A stretch of DNA of 64,000 bases from an uncultured Christensenella sp. (lineage in GTDB: Bacteria > Bacillota > Clostridia > Christensenellales > Borkfalkiaceae), in contig CAJUEV010000001.1 of the NCBI GenBank assembly GCA_910585785.1, positions 137,206 to 201,205 of the forward strand, read 5' to 3'. Both the position numbers and the translations under genes were made by a program. The notes below the pieces were generated by a model. The model had not been told where the DNA came from and ran no database searches. It saw only the letters and a list, made by a program, of their open reading frames with translations. Shown here one piece after another: positions 55,950-63,940 of the stretch. How positions within the stretch are numbered: position 1 is the stretch's first letter; each line of letters opens with the position of its first letter.

Positions 55950-57758
55950 TTATTTGTTTAAAACAGCTTTTATGCGCTTTACGCCTGCGGAAACGTTTTC
56001 CTGTTTGGAAATTCTGAACGTCCCCAAAAGTCCGGTATGCTCGGCGTGAGGGCCGCCGCATATCTCGCGCGAAAATTCGCCTATGGAATAGGTTTTTACA
56101 ACCTCGCCGTACTTACTTTCGAAAACGCCTGTAAAGCCCTTTTCCTTCGCTTCTTCAAGCGTCATTTCGCACATAACCACGGGTATATCCTTCTGTATTT
56201 GCTCGTTTACAAGTTTTTCAACCTGCGCCACTTCCTCGTCGGTAAGTTTTCTGGGGAAGTTGAAATCGAAGCGCAGTCTGTCCTCGTTTATATTGCTGCC
56301 TTTCTGGCAAACGTCGGGCGAACAAACTTTTTTAAGCGCGGCAAGCAGCAAGTGCGTGGCGGTATGATAGTTGGTGGCAGTTTGCGAATGGCTTTCAAGT
56401 CCGCCCTTATATTGTCCCGCTTCAAGCACGCGGCTTTTTTCGCGGTGCTCCTCAAACGCCTGCGCAAAGCCCGCTTCGTCCACGTCCAGCCCGCGCTCGC
56501 GCGCAAGTTCCATAGTAAGTTCCAAAGGGAAGCCGTAGGTATCGTAAAGGCGGAACGCCTGTTTGCCGCCAATCACCTTTTCGGCAACGTATGCGGGGTT
56601 GCTTTTAGCCATAAATTCGTTTTTGCGCTCCAACGAAGAAACGCACTTTTCAAATTCTTTCATCCCCTGCGCCAAAGTCGCCTCAAACCTGTCCGCTTCC
56701 TTCTTTATTTCGTCAAGAATATAGCCTTCGTTCTTCAAAAGTAAGGGATATGCCCCGCCGTAAACTTCTTCAATAAAGATTTTAGCCGCGGAAATAAGCG
56801 CCGAACCGTTTAAGCCAATCTGTCTGCAATAGCGGATAGCGCGGCGCATAAGCCTGCGCAAAACGTAACCCGCGCCCGTGTTTGAAGGCAGCACGCCCTG
56901 ACTGTCGCCTATAAGCATAACCGCGGTGCGCGCGTGGTCGGCAATAATACGCATAGCTTTTCTGTCATCGCCGCCGTCGTCGTACGATTTGCCGCTTTGC
57001 TGCTCTATATCGCGTATTACAGGCAAAAATAAGTCGGTTTTATAGCCGTCGTCAAGTCCGTTTAAAAACAGCAGCATTCTGTCGAAGCCGAAGCCCGTAT
57101 CCACGTTTTTATTTTCAAGCGGAACGTAACCGCCCGCAACTTTTTTATACTGCATATAAACGTCGTTGCCTATTTCCACGTAGTCGTCGGGGAATACGGG
57201 CGAAGGATTTTCGGAATCAAGCGGATAAAACCACTCGTTATCGGGTCCGCAAGGCGTGTCCACCGTTCCTTCCAGCTCCCACCAGTTGTCGTTTAAGTAG
57301 TATATATGTTCCTTTTTAACGCCCAAACTTACAAGCAGCGCCGCTGTTTCTTCGTCGCGGGGAGCGCTTTCGTTTCCGGCGAAAACGGTTGAGCAAAGCT
57401 TGTCCTTATCCAGACCGAAAACCTTTGTAAGAATTTCAAACGTCCAGGCGGTTTTTTCCTTTTTGAAATAATCGCCCAGCGACCAGTTGCCCATCATCTC
57501 GAAGAAAGTGAAGTGCGAAGCGTCGCCCACTTCGTCAATGTCAACGGTACGCACGCAGCCCTGTATATTGCAAAGTCTTTTGCCCTGAGGGTGGCTGCGC
57601 CCAAGCAAATAGGGCATAAGCGGCTGCATACCCGCAACGTTGAACATAACGCCCGTCGAGCCGTCGCCTATAAGAGAAACCGCGCCAATATTCTTATGCG
57701 CTTTGCTTTCATAAAAAGAAATCCAGTCTTTTCTGAGTTTTTTCGAAGTAACTTTCAT
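55950..57758 (-). CDS. alaS: Alanyl-tRNA synthetase, short form lacking C-Ala
   Basis: Charges tRNA-Ala. It has 602 residues, against about 875 for typical bacterial AlaRS. The class II catalytic core (GVMFNVAGMQPLMPYLLG, FTFFEMMGNWSLGDYF), the tRNA-recognition domain and the editing domain (HTATHLL and CGGPHAEHTG with the zinc ligands) are complete; the protein then stops, so the oligomerisation and C-Ala domains are missing. The DNA after the stop shows no decayed remainder. The start at ATG 57758 has AAGG 9 bases upstream; a GTG at 57767 overlaps that site. It is the last gene of the cysE-cysS-alaS operon. Confidence 0.93.
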   Translation of the reverse strand: MKVTSKKLRKDWISFYESKAHKNIGAVSLIGDGSTGVMFNVAGMQPLMPYLLGRSHPQGKRLCNIQGCVRTVDIDEVGDASHFTFFEMMGNWSLGDYFKKEKTAWTFEILTKVFGLDKDKLCSTVFAGNESAPRDEETAALLVSLGVKKEHIYYLNDNWWELEGTVDTPCGPDNEWFYPLDSENPSPVFPDDYVEIGNDVYMQYKKVAGGYVPLENKNVDTGFGFDRMLLFLNGLDDGYKTDLFLPVIRDIEQQSGKSYDDGGDDRKAMRIIADHARTAVMLIGDSQGVLPSNTGAGYVLRRLMRRAIRYCRQIGLNGSALISAAKIFIEEVYGGAYPLLLKNEGYILDEIKKEADRFEATLAQGMKEFEKCVSSLERKNEFMAKSNPAYVAEKVIGGKQAFRLYDTYGFPLELTMELARERGLDVDEAGFAQAFEEHREKSRVLEAGQYKGGLESHSQTATNYHTATHLLLAALKKVCSPDVCQKGSNINEDRLRFDFNFPRKLTDEEVAQVEKLVNEQIQKDIPVVMCEMTLEEAKEKGFTGVFESKYGEVVKTYSIGEFSREICGGPHAEHTGLLGTFRISKQENVSAGVKRIKAVLNK

Positions 57759-57768
57759 TTTTATCACC

Positions 57769-59160
57769 TTATTTTTTTACGACGGTATAGCCGTCTTTCG
57801 AATCCTTTATAACGTAACCTGATTTTTCCGCTTCCGCGCGCAACGCGTCCGCTTCCGCCCAGTTTTTGTCCTTTTTAGCCTGCCAGCGTTTTTCTGCAAT
57901 CGCCAAAACTTCCGCGGGAATTTCTTCCGCGTTTTTCTGCGCGGCTTCCGCAAGATACGCCGAAGCGTCCTTTTTGAACAGCCCTAAAAGGGAATAAGTT
58001 TTTCTTATCTGCAAAACGTCGTCCGCCGCGCTTTTATCGTTTGCGGCAAGTTTTGCCGAAATTTTTTTGAAAAAACCGAACAGTTCGGAAAGGGCAAGCG
58101 CGGTGTTAAAATCCTCGTCCATATCCGCGTTAAACTTTTCGTCAATTTCCCTGTTGCCATTTTCACCCTTGCCGAATTTATCTTCAACCGCTTTTATAAC
58201 GGTGTAAAAATCCGTCAAATGCTTTTCCGCTTCCGGAAACAACCCGTCCGTAACGTTTATATCGTTGCGGTAATTGTTTTGCAGCAATGCAAATTTGATA
58301 GCCTCGTTAGTGTACTTTTTAAGCAAATCTTCCAAAAGCAGACTGTTGCCAAGGCTTTTGGACATCTTTTGTCCGTTTACTTTTATAAGTCCGTTGTGCG
58401 TCCAATATTTTGCAAACTGCTTGCCCGTAAGGCTTTCCGTCTGCGCTATTTCGTTTTCGTGGTGGGGAAAAATCAAATCCCTTCCGCCGCCGTGTATGTC
58501 AATCTGTTCGCCGAACGCGGCGCGGTTCATTGCCGAGCATTCTATATGCCAACCTGGGCGCCCCTTGCCCCAAGGAGAATCCCAGCTTATTTCGCCCTCT
58601 TTCGCCGCTTTCCACAGCGTAAAGTCCGCGGGGCTGCGCTTTTGTTCGCCGTTTTCAACGCGCACTCCGTCAAGCATATCTTCAACCGAACGGTTGGAAA
58701 GGCAGCCGTACTTTTTGAAGGACGAAACGTCGAAATACACGTCGCCGCAAGGCGCTGCGTAGGCGTGCCCGCTTTCTATAAGCTGACTGATAAAATCGGT
58801 AATATTACCTATGTTTTCCGTCGCTTTAAGCCATAAAGAAGGCTCGTCCACGGCAAACTCCGCCATAACTTTATCGATATTTTCTATCATTTTCGCGGCG
58901 TACTCGTCCGCGGGTATGCCCGTTTCCTTACTTTTTGCGATAATTTTATCGTCGACGTCGGTATAATTGCGCGCATACGTTACTGCAAATCCCTTTTTTT
59001 CGAGATATTTGCGGATAACGTCGTATATCAGCGCCTGATAGCCGTGACCTATGTGCGCCTCGCCGGAAACAGTTATACCGCAAGCGTACATTTTTACCTT
59101 TCCTTCTTCAAGCGGAATAAATTCTTCCTTTCTGCGGGTAAGCGAATTATAAATTCTCAA
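57769..59160 (-). CDS. cysS: Cysteinyl-tRNA synthetase, TTG start
   Basis: Class I synthetase for tRNA-Cys, 463 residues (Bacillus 466). HIGH at 36-39, the zinc cysteine in YACGITV (Cys27) and GQKMSKSLGNS are intact, as are the HIECSAM and HHENEIAQ motifs. The start is TTG at 59160 because AAGGAG sits 5-6 bases upstream and the product then opens with the family's RIYNSLTR; the longer frame to 59235 would overlap cysE by 47 bases. It lies 28 bases after cysE, as in the Bacillus cysE-cysS pair. Confidence 0.95.
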   Translation of the reverse strand: MRIYNSLTRRKEEFIPLEEGKVKMYACGITVSGEAHIGHGYQALIYDVIRKYLEKKGFAVTYARNYTDVDDKIIAKSKETGIPADEYAAKMIENIDKVMAEFAVDEPSLWLKATENIGNITDFISQLIESGHAYAAPCGDVYFDVSSFKKYGCLSNRSVEDMLDGVRVENGEQKRSPADFTLWKAAKEGEISWDSPWGKGRPGWHIECSAMNRAAFGEQIDIHGGGRDLIFPHHENEIAQTESLTGKQFAKYWTHNGLIKVNGQKMSKSLGNSLLLEDLLKKYTNEAIKFALLQNNYRNDINVTDGLFPEAEKHLTDFYTVIKAVEDKFGKGENGNREIDEKFNADMDEDFNTALALSELFGFFKKISAKLAANDKSAADDVLQIRKTYSLLGLFKKDASAYLAEAAQKNAEEIPAEVLAIAEKRWQAKKDKNWAEADALRAEAEKSGYVIKDSKDGYTVVKK

Positions 59161-59188
59161 TTTTGCTCCTTTTGCGTTCCGCAACCTT

Positions 59189-59848
59189 TCACGAATCCGC
59201 GTTTTCCTTATTATTGACTTTTTCAAGCGCGGCAAGACGTTCTTCCAATGCGATTGTGCGCTCTCTCAACGCGCAAAGCTCGGTAAGGTACGGGTCGCCC
59301 TTTTCCTGCTTTAAATCAGGCACCGCTTCGCCGCAAATTTTTACAACCCGCGCGGGTACGCCAACTACCGTGGCGCAGGGCGGAACGTCCTTCAAAACCA
59401 CCGCGCCGGCGCCGACTTTGGCGCAATTGCCGACGGTTATATTTCCCAAAACTTTCGCGCCTGCCGAAATTACGCAATGCTCGCCCACCGTCGGATGGCG
59501 CTTGCCCGTTTCCTTGCCCGTTCCGCCAAGGGTACACCCCTGATAAATTACGGTGCCGGTGCCGACTTCCGCCGTTTCGCCAATTACCACGCCGTAGCCG
59601 TGGTCAATAAACACGCCGGGCGCAATTTTTGCCGCGGGGTGAATTTCGATACCCGTCCGTCTTTTGGCCCATTGCGAAACAATCCTTGCCAAAAGTTTAA
59701 GGCGCATTTTGTAAAGCCTGTTTGCAAGCCGGTGCCAGGAAAGCGCGTGAACGCCCGAATAGGTCAGCCATATTTCAAATTTATTGCGGGCGGCGGGGTC
59801 GTTTGCCTTTGCCGCGGCTATATCCAGCCTTAGTCTTTTAAAAAACAT
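59189..59848 (-). CDS. cysE: Serine O-acetyltransferase
   Basis: First step of cysteine synthesis, acetylating L-serine with acetyl-CoA. It has 219 residues (Bacillus 217). The N-terminal helical part is followed by a left-handed beta helix, residues 65-185, with IDHGYGVVIGETAEVG and the catalytic histidine in GKRHPTVGEHCVI. GVPARVV is the usual C-terminal coil-end motif. The final 30 residues form a coiled coil. A weak CGGAA lies about 14 bases before the ATG; the leader is about 18 bases. No T-box was seen. Confidence 0.95.
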   Translation of the reverse strand: MFFKRLRLDIAAAKANDPAARNKFEIWLTYSGVHALSWHRLANRLYKMRLKLLARIVSQWAKRRTGIEIHPAAKIAPGVFIDHGYGVVIGETAEVGTGTVIYQGCTLGGTGKETGKRHPTVGEHCVISAGAKVLGNITVGNCAKVGAGAVVLKDVPPCATVVGVPARVVKICGEAVPDLKQEKGDPYLTELCALRERTIALEERLAALEKVNNKENADS

Positions 59849-59870
59849 AATTTATAATATTCCGTATATT

Positions 59871-59899
59871 ATTATATGTTTTGCGGGCGGTATTTGCAA
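59871..59899 (-). promoter_or_regulatory. Sigma-A promoter of cysE-cysS-alaS
   Basis: On the minus strand TTGCAA (59894-59899), a 17-base spacer and TATAAT (59871-59876). The leader is too short for a T-box riboswitch. Confidence 0.7.
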
Positions 59900-59966
59900 G
59901 CGTTTTCCAACGGTTGAACGCCGATAATCGCGCGGGTTAATCGCTTTACACCGATTTTGTAAATTT

Positions 59967-59993
59967 TTAACAAAAATAAAGAATTTTTGTTAA
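59967..59993. promoter_or_regulatory. Inverted-repeat operator upstream of the DeoR-type gene
   Basis: TTAACAAAAAT (59967-59977) and ATTTTTGTTAA (59983-59993), perfect 11-base arms with a 5-base gap, ending 16 bases before the -35 of the regulator gene. The core half-site TTAACAAAA recurs at 17443-17462, 21636, 29484 and 40777. Confidence 0.6.
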
Positions 59994-60009
59994 TTGTTGT
60001 GTGAAACCG

Positions 60010-60038
60010 TTGACTTTTTAATGTTAATATAGTACAAT
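60010..60038 (+). promoter_or_regulatory. Sigma-A promoter of the DeoR-type gene
   Basis: TTGACT (60010-60015), a 17-base spacer and TACAAT (60033-60038), with a 35-base leader and a GGGAGA ribosome site. Confidence 0.75.
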
Positions 60039-60079
60039 ATTTAAAAATTGTGAATTATTTACACGGGAGATAACAAAAA

Positions 60080-60838
60080 ATGAAACGTGAGAGAATTGAA
60101 GAAATTGCCGAAATTTTGGACAAACGCGGCAAAATGACCCTTGAACAGTTGGAAGAAGTTTTCCCCAGTGTATCGCAAATGACTTTGCGCCGCGATTTGT
60201 TTCAGCTTGAAGAGGACGGGCGCATAATACGCATACGCGGCGGCGCTATGTCCGTAAAGGAAGTTCAAAAAGTTTCCGGCGAAGCGTACACCAAAAAGAC
60301 GACCATAAACACCGACGCAAAAATAGTTATCGCCCAGAAGGCGGCGGCGCTTATCGACGAAGGGGCTTGCATTTTTCTTGACGGCGGCACTACGGCAATG
60401 TATCTTTCAAAGGAATTGCCCGACTTAAAGTGCAATATTTTCACCAACGGAATAGCCGTTGCAATGGAACTTGCCCAAAAGAAAAATATAAATATTACCG
60501 TTGTCGGCGGACAGTTGATGAAAGACAATCTTTCCACCTCGTCCCCCGCGGCAAAAGCGTATTTTGACACCACTAATTTTGAAATTGCAATAGTTTCAGC
60601 CACGGCGTTTACGCCCGAGCAAGGTTTTTCCTGCAACAGCCAGATTGAAGCGGAACTTTTGAAAAACTGCTTCAAAAAAGCGCGCCTTGTGTATATGATG
60701 CTTGACAGCTCTAAAATAGGCAAAATCAATCCGTACACCTTCGCAAAAATAGACGATATTGACGTATTGATAACGGACGACCACTTCCCGAGAGAATTCA
60801 AGCAACTGTTTGAAGACAATAATATAGTTGTTATGTAA
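60080..60838 (+). CDS. DeoR-family transcriptional regulator
   Basis: 252 residues. Residues 5-60 are the DeoR helix-turn-helix (ERIEEIAEILDKRGKMTLEQ, then VSQMTLRRDLFQLEEDGRI with the recognition helix). Residues 75-235 are the sugar-phosphate-sensing DeoRC domain, with IFLDGGTTAMYLSKEL as the ligand-binding loop. Members repress sugar or nucleoside catabolic operons until a phosphosugar binds. No catabolic genes are beside it, so it acts at a distance or on itself. The strong inverted repeat upstream, shared with the promoter at 17.45 kb, is a likely binding site. Confidence 0.92.
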   Translation: MKRERIEEIAEILDKRGKMTLEQLEEVFPSVSQMTLRRDLFQLEEDGRIIRIRGGAMSVKEVQKVSGEAYTKKTTINTDAKIVIAQKAAALIDEGACIFLDGGTTAMYLSKELPDLKCNIFTNGIAVAMELAQKKNINITVVGGQLMKDNLSTSSPAAKAYFDTTNFEIAIVSATAFTPEQGFSCNSQIEAELLKNCFKKARLVYMMLDSSKIGKINPYTFAKIDDIDVLITDDHFPREFKQLFEDNNIVVM

Positions 60839-60864
60839 TTTTTAAAATAAACCGTCCCGCATAA

Positions 60865-60957
60865 AACGGCGCCTCCAAAACAAGCATAGACGTTTTGTAC
60901 AACCTTGCCGTTGCGCTTGAAACCACATCTGACTATCTTTTGGGACTGGAAGACTGA
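60865..60957 (+). pseudogene. Remnant of an XRE-type helix-turn-helix gene
   Basis: After a TAA codon, 30 codons read NGASKTSIDVLYNLAVALET and then TSDYLLGLED before a stop. This is the C-terminal half of a typical XRE/Cro DNA-binding domain (helices 4 and 5, ending with the DYLLGL motif). The upstream half is absent and the preceding codons (RPA, stop) do not fit the usual W-E-N-G start of this part. No start codon is in frame. It is a decayed gene end left between the DeoR-type gene and its terminator. Confidence 0.7.
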
Positions 60958-60977
60958 ATTATCTTTAATATAATAAA

Positions 60978-61015
60978 ACAAGGCGGAAAGCGAATTAACG
61001 CGCTTTCCGCCTTGT
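60978..61015. terminator. Bidirectional intrinsic terminator
   Basis: CAAGGCGGAAAGCG and its perfect 14-base complement, with A-rich sequence before and T-rich sequence after. It serves the DeoR-type gene (+) and the 68-codon gene (-). Confidence 0.85.
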
Positions 61016-61025
61016 ATTTTAAATT

Positions 61026-61232
61026 TCAATCGCTCCACTTATGTTTTTCAAGCGTTCTGTCCTTAACGTCGTCGTAAAACTCAAAGTATTTTTCGCGGAT
61101 TTGCTCGGGCGTCATATTTTCGTCAATAAGTCCCAGCATCTCGTCAAGTTCTTCGCTTGAAAAATCGGAAAGGCAAAATTCACCGTCAAAAATTTGTGCA
61201 AGTTTCATCAAATCCCAGCTTGTCGCCTTCAT
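61026..61232 (-). CDS. Small acidic protein, 68 aa
   Basis: Starts at ATG 61232, six bases after GAGGTG, which supports this start over the in-frame GTG at 61241. The product MKATSWDLMKLAQIFDGEFC is acidic and helical, ending in a charged helix with several Lys and Asp. It follows the DUF308 gene with an 10-base gap and is probably in the same operon. Family not recognised. Confidence 0.65.
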   Translation of the reverse strand: MKATSWDLMKLAQIFDGEFCLSDFSSEELDEMLGLIDENMTPEQIREKYFEFYDDVKDRTLEKHKWSD

Positions 61233-61242
61233 ATAACGCACC

Positions 61243-62058
61243 TCAAAACTTGGTTAAAAATTCCTTGACTTTGGGTATCATCGTCACGGAATCTATTATA
61301 AGAGTTATCCCGAAAACTATAATGTGGAAATAATGCGCCTCGTGACTATCGGGACGATAAAGCAACATAAACGCAACTACGCACTCTACTATTCCCTTAA
61401 TAATGTAATACACGCATCTTTCCGAATTTGCTATGCGCGTTACCGCGTGATTGAACGCGTGCGCGCCCTCAAAAAGCCCGAAAACGCCCCACACAATCGC
61501 AATCATCATAATGGGATTGCTTTCGGCGTCCACTTCTTCCAAAATAATAAGCACACCCAAAGCCGCGCAAAGCACATAAGTGAACAGTTTGTTCTTTTTT
61601 ATATCGCGGTAATCGCGGTGGATAAGTGAAAGTATAAAGCCGCCGACGCCGACTACGCACATCATAGAGCCGACTATATACGCCAGCGCTTCCGAAATAT
61701 AATGCGTAATGGCAATACACAGCACGCCGACTATAAAATACGCCGCTGCAACTATATAAATGGCTACTTTTTTGGGAATTTTAATCAAATCGGCAAGGCG
61801 CGCAACGTTGTGCTCGGCAGAAAGTTCTTCCACCAACATTTCGGGCACGTTTACAACGTTCAATTCGCCGTCGCCCGTTTCGCCTTCTTCCGTAATTTCC
61901 GTCTTTTCCGCGTTTTCGGTTGCTATTTCAGCGTTTTCAACGGCAGCAAGGCTTTCTTCTACGCGAGCCCCCGTTTCCGCCTCAGGCAAGTTTTCCGCCT
62001 TTGTTTGTATATCTGTTAATTCCTCTTTTGGGGCGGTTTTTTCTTCCGTTTCTGCCAT
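61243..62058 (-). CDS. DUF308/HdeD-like membrane protein with acidic N-terminus
   Basis: 271 residues. The first 75 are rich in Glu, Ala and Thr in near-repeats (AEIATENAEKTEITEEGETG) and probably disordered. Six membrane helices follow between residues 95 and 255 in pairs, as in HdeD/DUF308 proteins. The role of the family is unclear; E. coli HdeD is linked to acid resistance. It has a good promoter with an 18-base spacer and a GGAG site. A 68-residue partner gene follows. Confidence 0.8.
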   Translation of the reverse strand: MAETEEKTAPKEELTDIQTKAENLPEAETGARVEESLAAVENAEIATENAEKTEITEEGETGDGELNVVNVPEMLVEELSAEHNVARLADLIKIPKKVAIYIVAAAYFIVGVLCIAITHYISEALAYIVGSMMCVVGVGGFILSLIHRDYRDIKKNKLFTYVLCAALGVLIILEEVDAESNPIMMIAIVWGVFGLFEGAHAFNHAVTRIANSERCVYYIIKGIVECVVAFMLLYRPDSHEAHYFHIIVFGITLIIDSVTMIPKVKEFLTKF

Positions 62059-62086
62059 AACTACGCTCCATAGTACAGTTTATGCA

Positions 62087-62116
62087 ATTATATCAAACTT
62101 TATCTGCCGTTGTCAA
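62087..62116 (-). promoter_or_regulatory. Sigma-A promoter of the DUF308 gene
   Basis: On the minus strand TTGACA (62111-62116), an 18-base spacer and TATAAT (62087-62092), with a normal leader. Confidence 0.8.
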
Positions 62117-62130
62117 CGTTTAAGCCAGCC

Positions 62131-62164
62131 AAAGCCCCGCCGTGACAACATACGGCGGGACTTT
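62131..62164. terminator. Hairpin between the GNAT pair and the DUF308 promoter
   Basis: AAAGCCCCGCCGT pairs with ACGGCGGGACTTT with one mismatch. The T-tract is better on the plus strand than on the minus strand, where termination would be needed. Confidence 0.6.
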
Positions 62165-62177
62165 GAATTTTTTTTAT

Positions 62178-62768
62178 TTATCGCCTTTGTTTATCGGCAA
62201 TTGCGTTTTGGTATTCTTCTCGCGTTATTATGTAACACTTGCTTTTGTGCTTTTGTCCGTTTCGCCCTACAAAAACCGTATCACCGTAATATCGGAAACC
62301 GCATTTTTCAATCACCCTGCGCGAACGGTCGTTTTCAATAAAGTGCGAGCAAGTTACGGCGTCTAAATTCCACTCGTCAAAGACAAACTTTATAACCGCT
62401 TTAACCGCCTCGGTCATAAGCCCCGCGCCCCAATAATCTTTGCTTAAAACGTAGCCTAACTCATTTATGTTTTTGTCGCCGTAATCCTTGCAAAAAACGT
62501 CCTCGCTTTTTTCTATGCCAAGCGAGCCTATCACCTTGCCGCTTGCTTTTTCCGTCAATGCAAAGGTGCGGTGCTCCGTTATAAAATGTTGAAGAATTGC
62601 TTTGCTTTCTTCGATGTTAGCGTGATGGGTCCATCCCGCCGCTTCACCCACGCCGTCAACCTTGGCGTATTCGTAAAAATCGTTTAAATCTTTGTCCTCA
62701 AACAGGCGCAAAACCAGCCTGTGCGTAATTATTTTCTTTCCGCGGATATCAACTTCTTCAAGTTTCAT
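62178..62768 (-). CDS. RimJ/RimL-type N-acetyltransferase
   Basis: 196 residues of the GNAT fold. ITHRLVLRLFEDKDLNDFYE is the usual RimJ/RimL start, and NELGYVLSKDYWGAGLMTEAV holds the acetyl-CoA loop, followed by ENDRSRRVIEKCGFRYYG. Members acetylate ribosomal proteins, other N-termini or small molecules. The start overlaps the upstream acetyltransferase by 11 bases with AAGGTG inside that gene, so the two are coupled. Confidence 0.9.
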   Translation of the reverse strand: MKLEEVDIRGKKIITHRLVLRLFEDKDLNDFYEYAKVDGVGEAAGWTHHANIEESKAILQHFITEHRTFALTEKASGKVIGSLGIEKSEDVFCKDYGDKNINELGYVLSKDYWGAGLMTEAVKAVIKFVFDEWNLDAVTCSHFIENDRSRRVIEKCGFRYYGDTVFVGRNGQKHKSKCYIITREEYQNAIADKQRR

Positions 62769-63315
62769 AAAACACCTTGACCATATAAATATAATCGTAA
62801 TATTTTCCGCCGCCTAAATTTTGCGCGCGCGGAATTATTCCCGTTTGCCTGAACCCAAACTTTTTATAAAGCGAAATTGCCCGCGCGTTTTCGCTTACGG
62901 TTGTCAGTTCAACCTGCTCTATGCCCTGTTCCTTTGCAAAATTCAACGTGTGCTCTATCAATGCAGAACCTACGCCCTTACTCCAATATTCCTTTAAAAC
63001 GCTTATGCCCAGCGTTGCCCTGTGCGAATATTTTTGCAATCCGTAAACGTTTATACCGCAGTTTGCTATAATTTTGCCGTCTTTGTACGCTGCAACCATT
63101 GTTTCGGTTGGCGATAAAATCATATTTTCAAGAAACTTGCGCTCGCCTTCAACGCTGATTTTTTGCGCTTGCTCGGCTGTTTTTGCCATAAAATCCGTTT
63201 CCGAATACATTAAACGCATAAATTCAAGCAAGTTTTCCGCGTCGTCAACCTGCGGAGTTTTCAACAAAATCTCGACTCCGCTATTTAATTTAACTTTGCT
63301 CTCGGATATTTTCAT
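62758..63315 (-). CDS. GNAT-family N-acetyltransferase
   Basis: 185 residues from ATG 63315. The acetyl-CoA motif is LGISVLKEYWSKGVGSALIE, and LTTVSENARAISLYKKFGFRQTG is the conserved C-terminal part. It resembles the YhhY and SpeG-like group, substrate unknown. The ATG is 6 bases downstream of a consensus TATAAT with no ribosome site; the in-frame start at 63336 lies inside the promoter and cannot be on the mRNA. A second acetyltransferase gene follows with an 11-base overlap. Confidence 0.88.
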   Translation of the reverse strand: MKISESKVKLNSGVEILLKTPQVDDAENLLEFMRLMYSETDFMAKTAEQAQKISVEGERKFLENMILSPTETMVAAYKDGKIIANCGINVYGLQKYSHRATLGISVLKEYWSKGVGSALIEHTLNFAKEQGIEQVELTTVSENARAISLYKKFGFRQTGIIPRAQNLGGGKYYDYIYMVKVFYET

Positions 63316-63321
63316 AGATTT

Positions 63322-63350
63322 ATTATAAATAAACAATCAACAAATTGCAA
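63322..63350 (-). promoter_or_regulatory. Sigma-A promoter of the GNAT pair, predicted leaderless
   Basis: On the minus strand TTGCAA (63345-63350), a 17-base spacer and TATAAT (63322-63327), then AAATCT and the ATG, with no Shine-Dalgarno. Confidence 0.75.
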
Positions 63351-63394
63351 CAGAAAATCGACTAATATGCTTCCGCACGCAATGCGGAGATTGT

Positions 63395-63865
63395 TTAAAT
63401 GTGTTTTTCCATATTAAGACTTTGAACATCCATTCCAAGCGACTTGTAAAAATCAATCGCTTCTTTGTTGAAACTCCAAACTTTCAATTCAACGGTCGTC
63501 GCGCCTTTGACTTTTGCGCTTTTTACGGCGTTTTCAAAAAGAAGTTTGCCAATTCCTTTACGTCTAAAACCTTCGTCTACGGCAATTTCATCAATGTAAG
63601 CAATTTTTCTTTCAGCCATAGCTTTATTTCTGCAGTCTGAAATTTTGACTAGACAAAAGCCCGCTATTCTGCCGTCTATTTCCGCGCCTATAAAAATTTT
63701 ATCCGCAGCGGACACCGAAGACTCAAAATCCCACGCTTTTACATTAGTCGGTTTTTCTATTACATTGTAAACGTCGGGACGGAACCGCGCGTGCATCCCG
63801 TGCAGCTGCATAAACAAATTGTTTACGTCTTCAAAATCATTCAAAGTTATTTTACGTATTTTCAT
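63395..63865 (-). CDS. GNAT-family N-acetyltransferase
   Basis: 156 residues. YIDEIAVDEGFRRKGIGKLLF has the R-x-x-G-x-G acetyl-CoA loop in full, and WSFNKEAIDFYKSLGMDVQS is the common C-terminal helix and strand. AGGAAGC lies at normal distance before the ATG. It stands upstream of the other two acetyltransferase genes but is separated from them by their own promoter. Substrate unknown. Confidence 0.9.
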   Translation of the reverse strand: MKIRKITLNDFEDVNNLFMQLHGMHARFRPDVYNVIEKPTNVKAWDFESSVSAADKIFIGAEIDGRIAGFCLVKISDCRNKAMAERKIAYIDEIAVDEGFRRKGIGKLLFENAVKSAKVKGATTVELKVWSFNKEAIDFYKSLGMDVQSLNMEKHI

Positions 63866-63906
63866 AGTCTGCTTCCTGAAAATAAAACGTTTTGTTTTAG
63901 AGAAAG

Positions 63907-63940
63907 AAAAAGCCCGTTTTCGCTATAAAAACGGGCTTTT
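63907..63940. terminator. Intrinsic terminator at the window end
   Basis: AAAAAGCCCGTTTT and its perfect complement, with T-runs on both strands. On the minus strand it would end a transcript coming from beyond base 64000. Confidence 0.8.
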
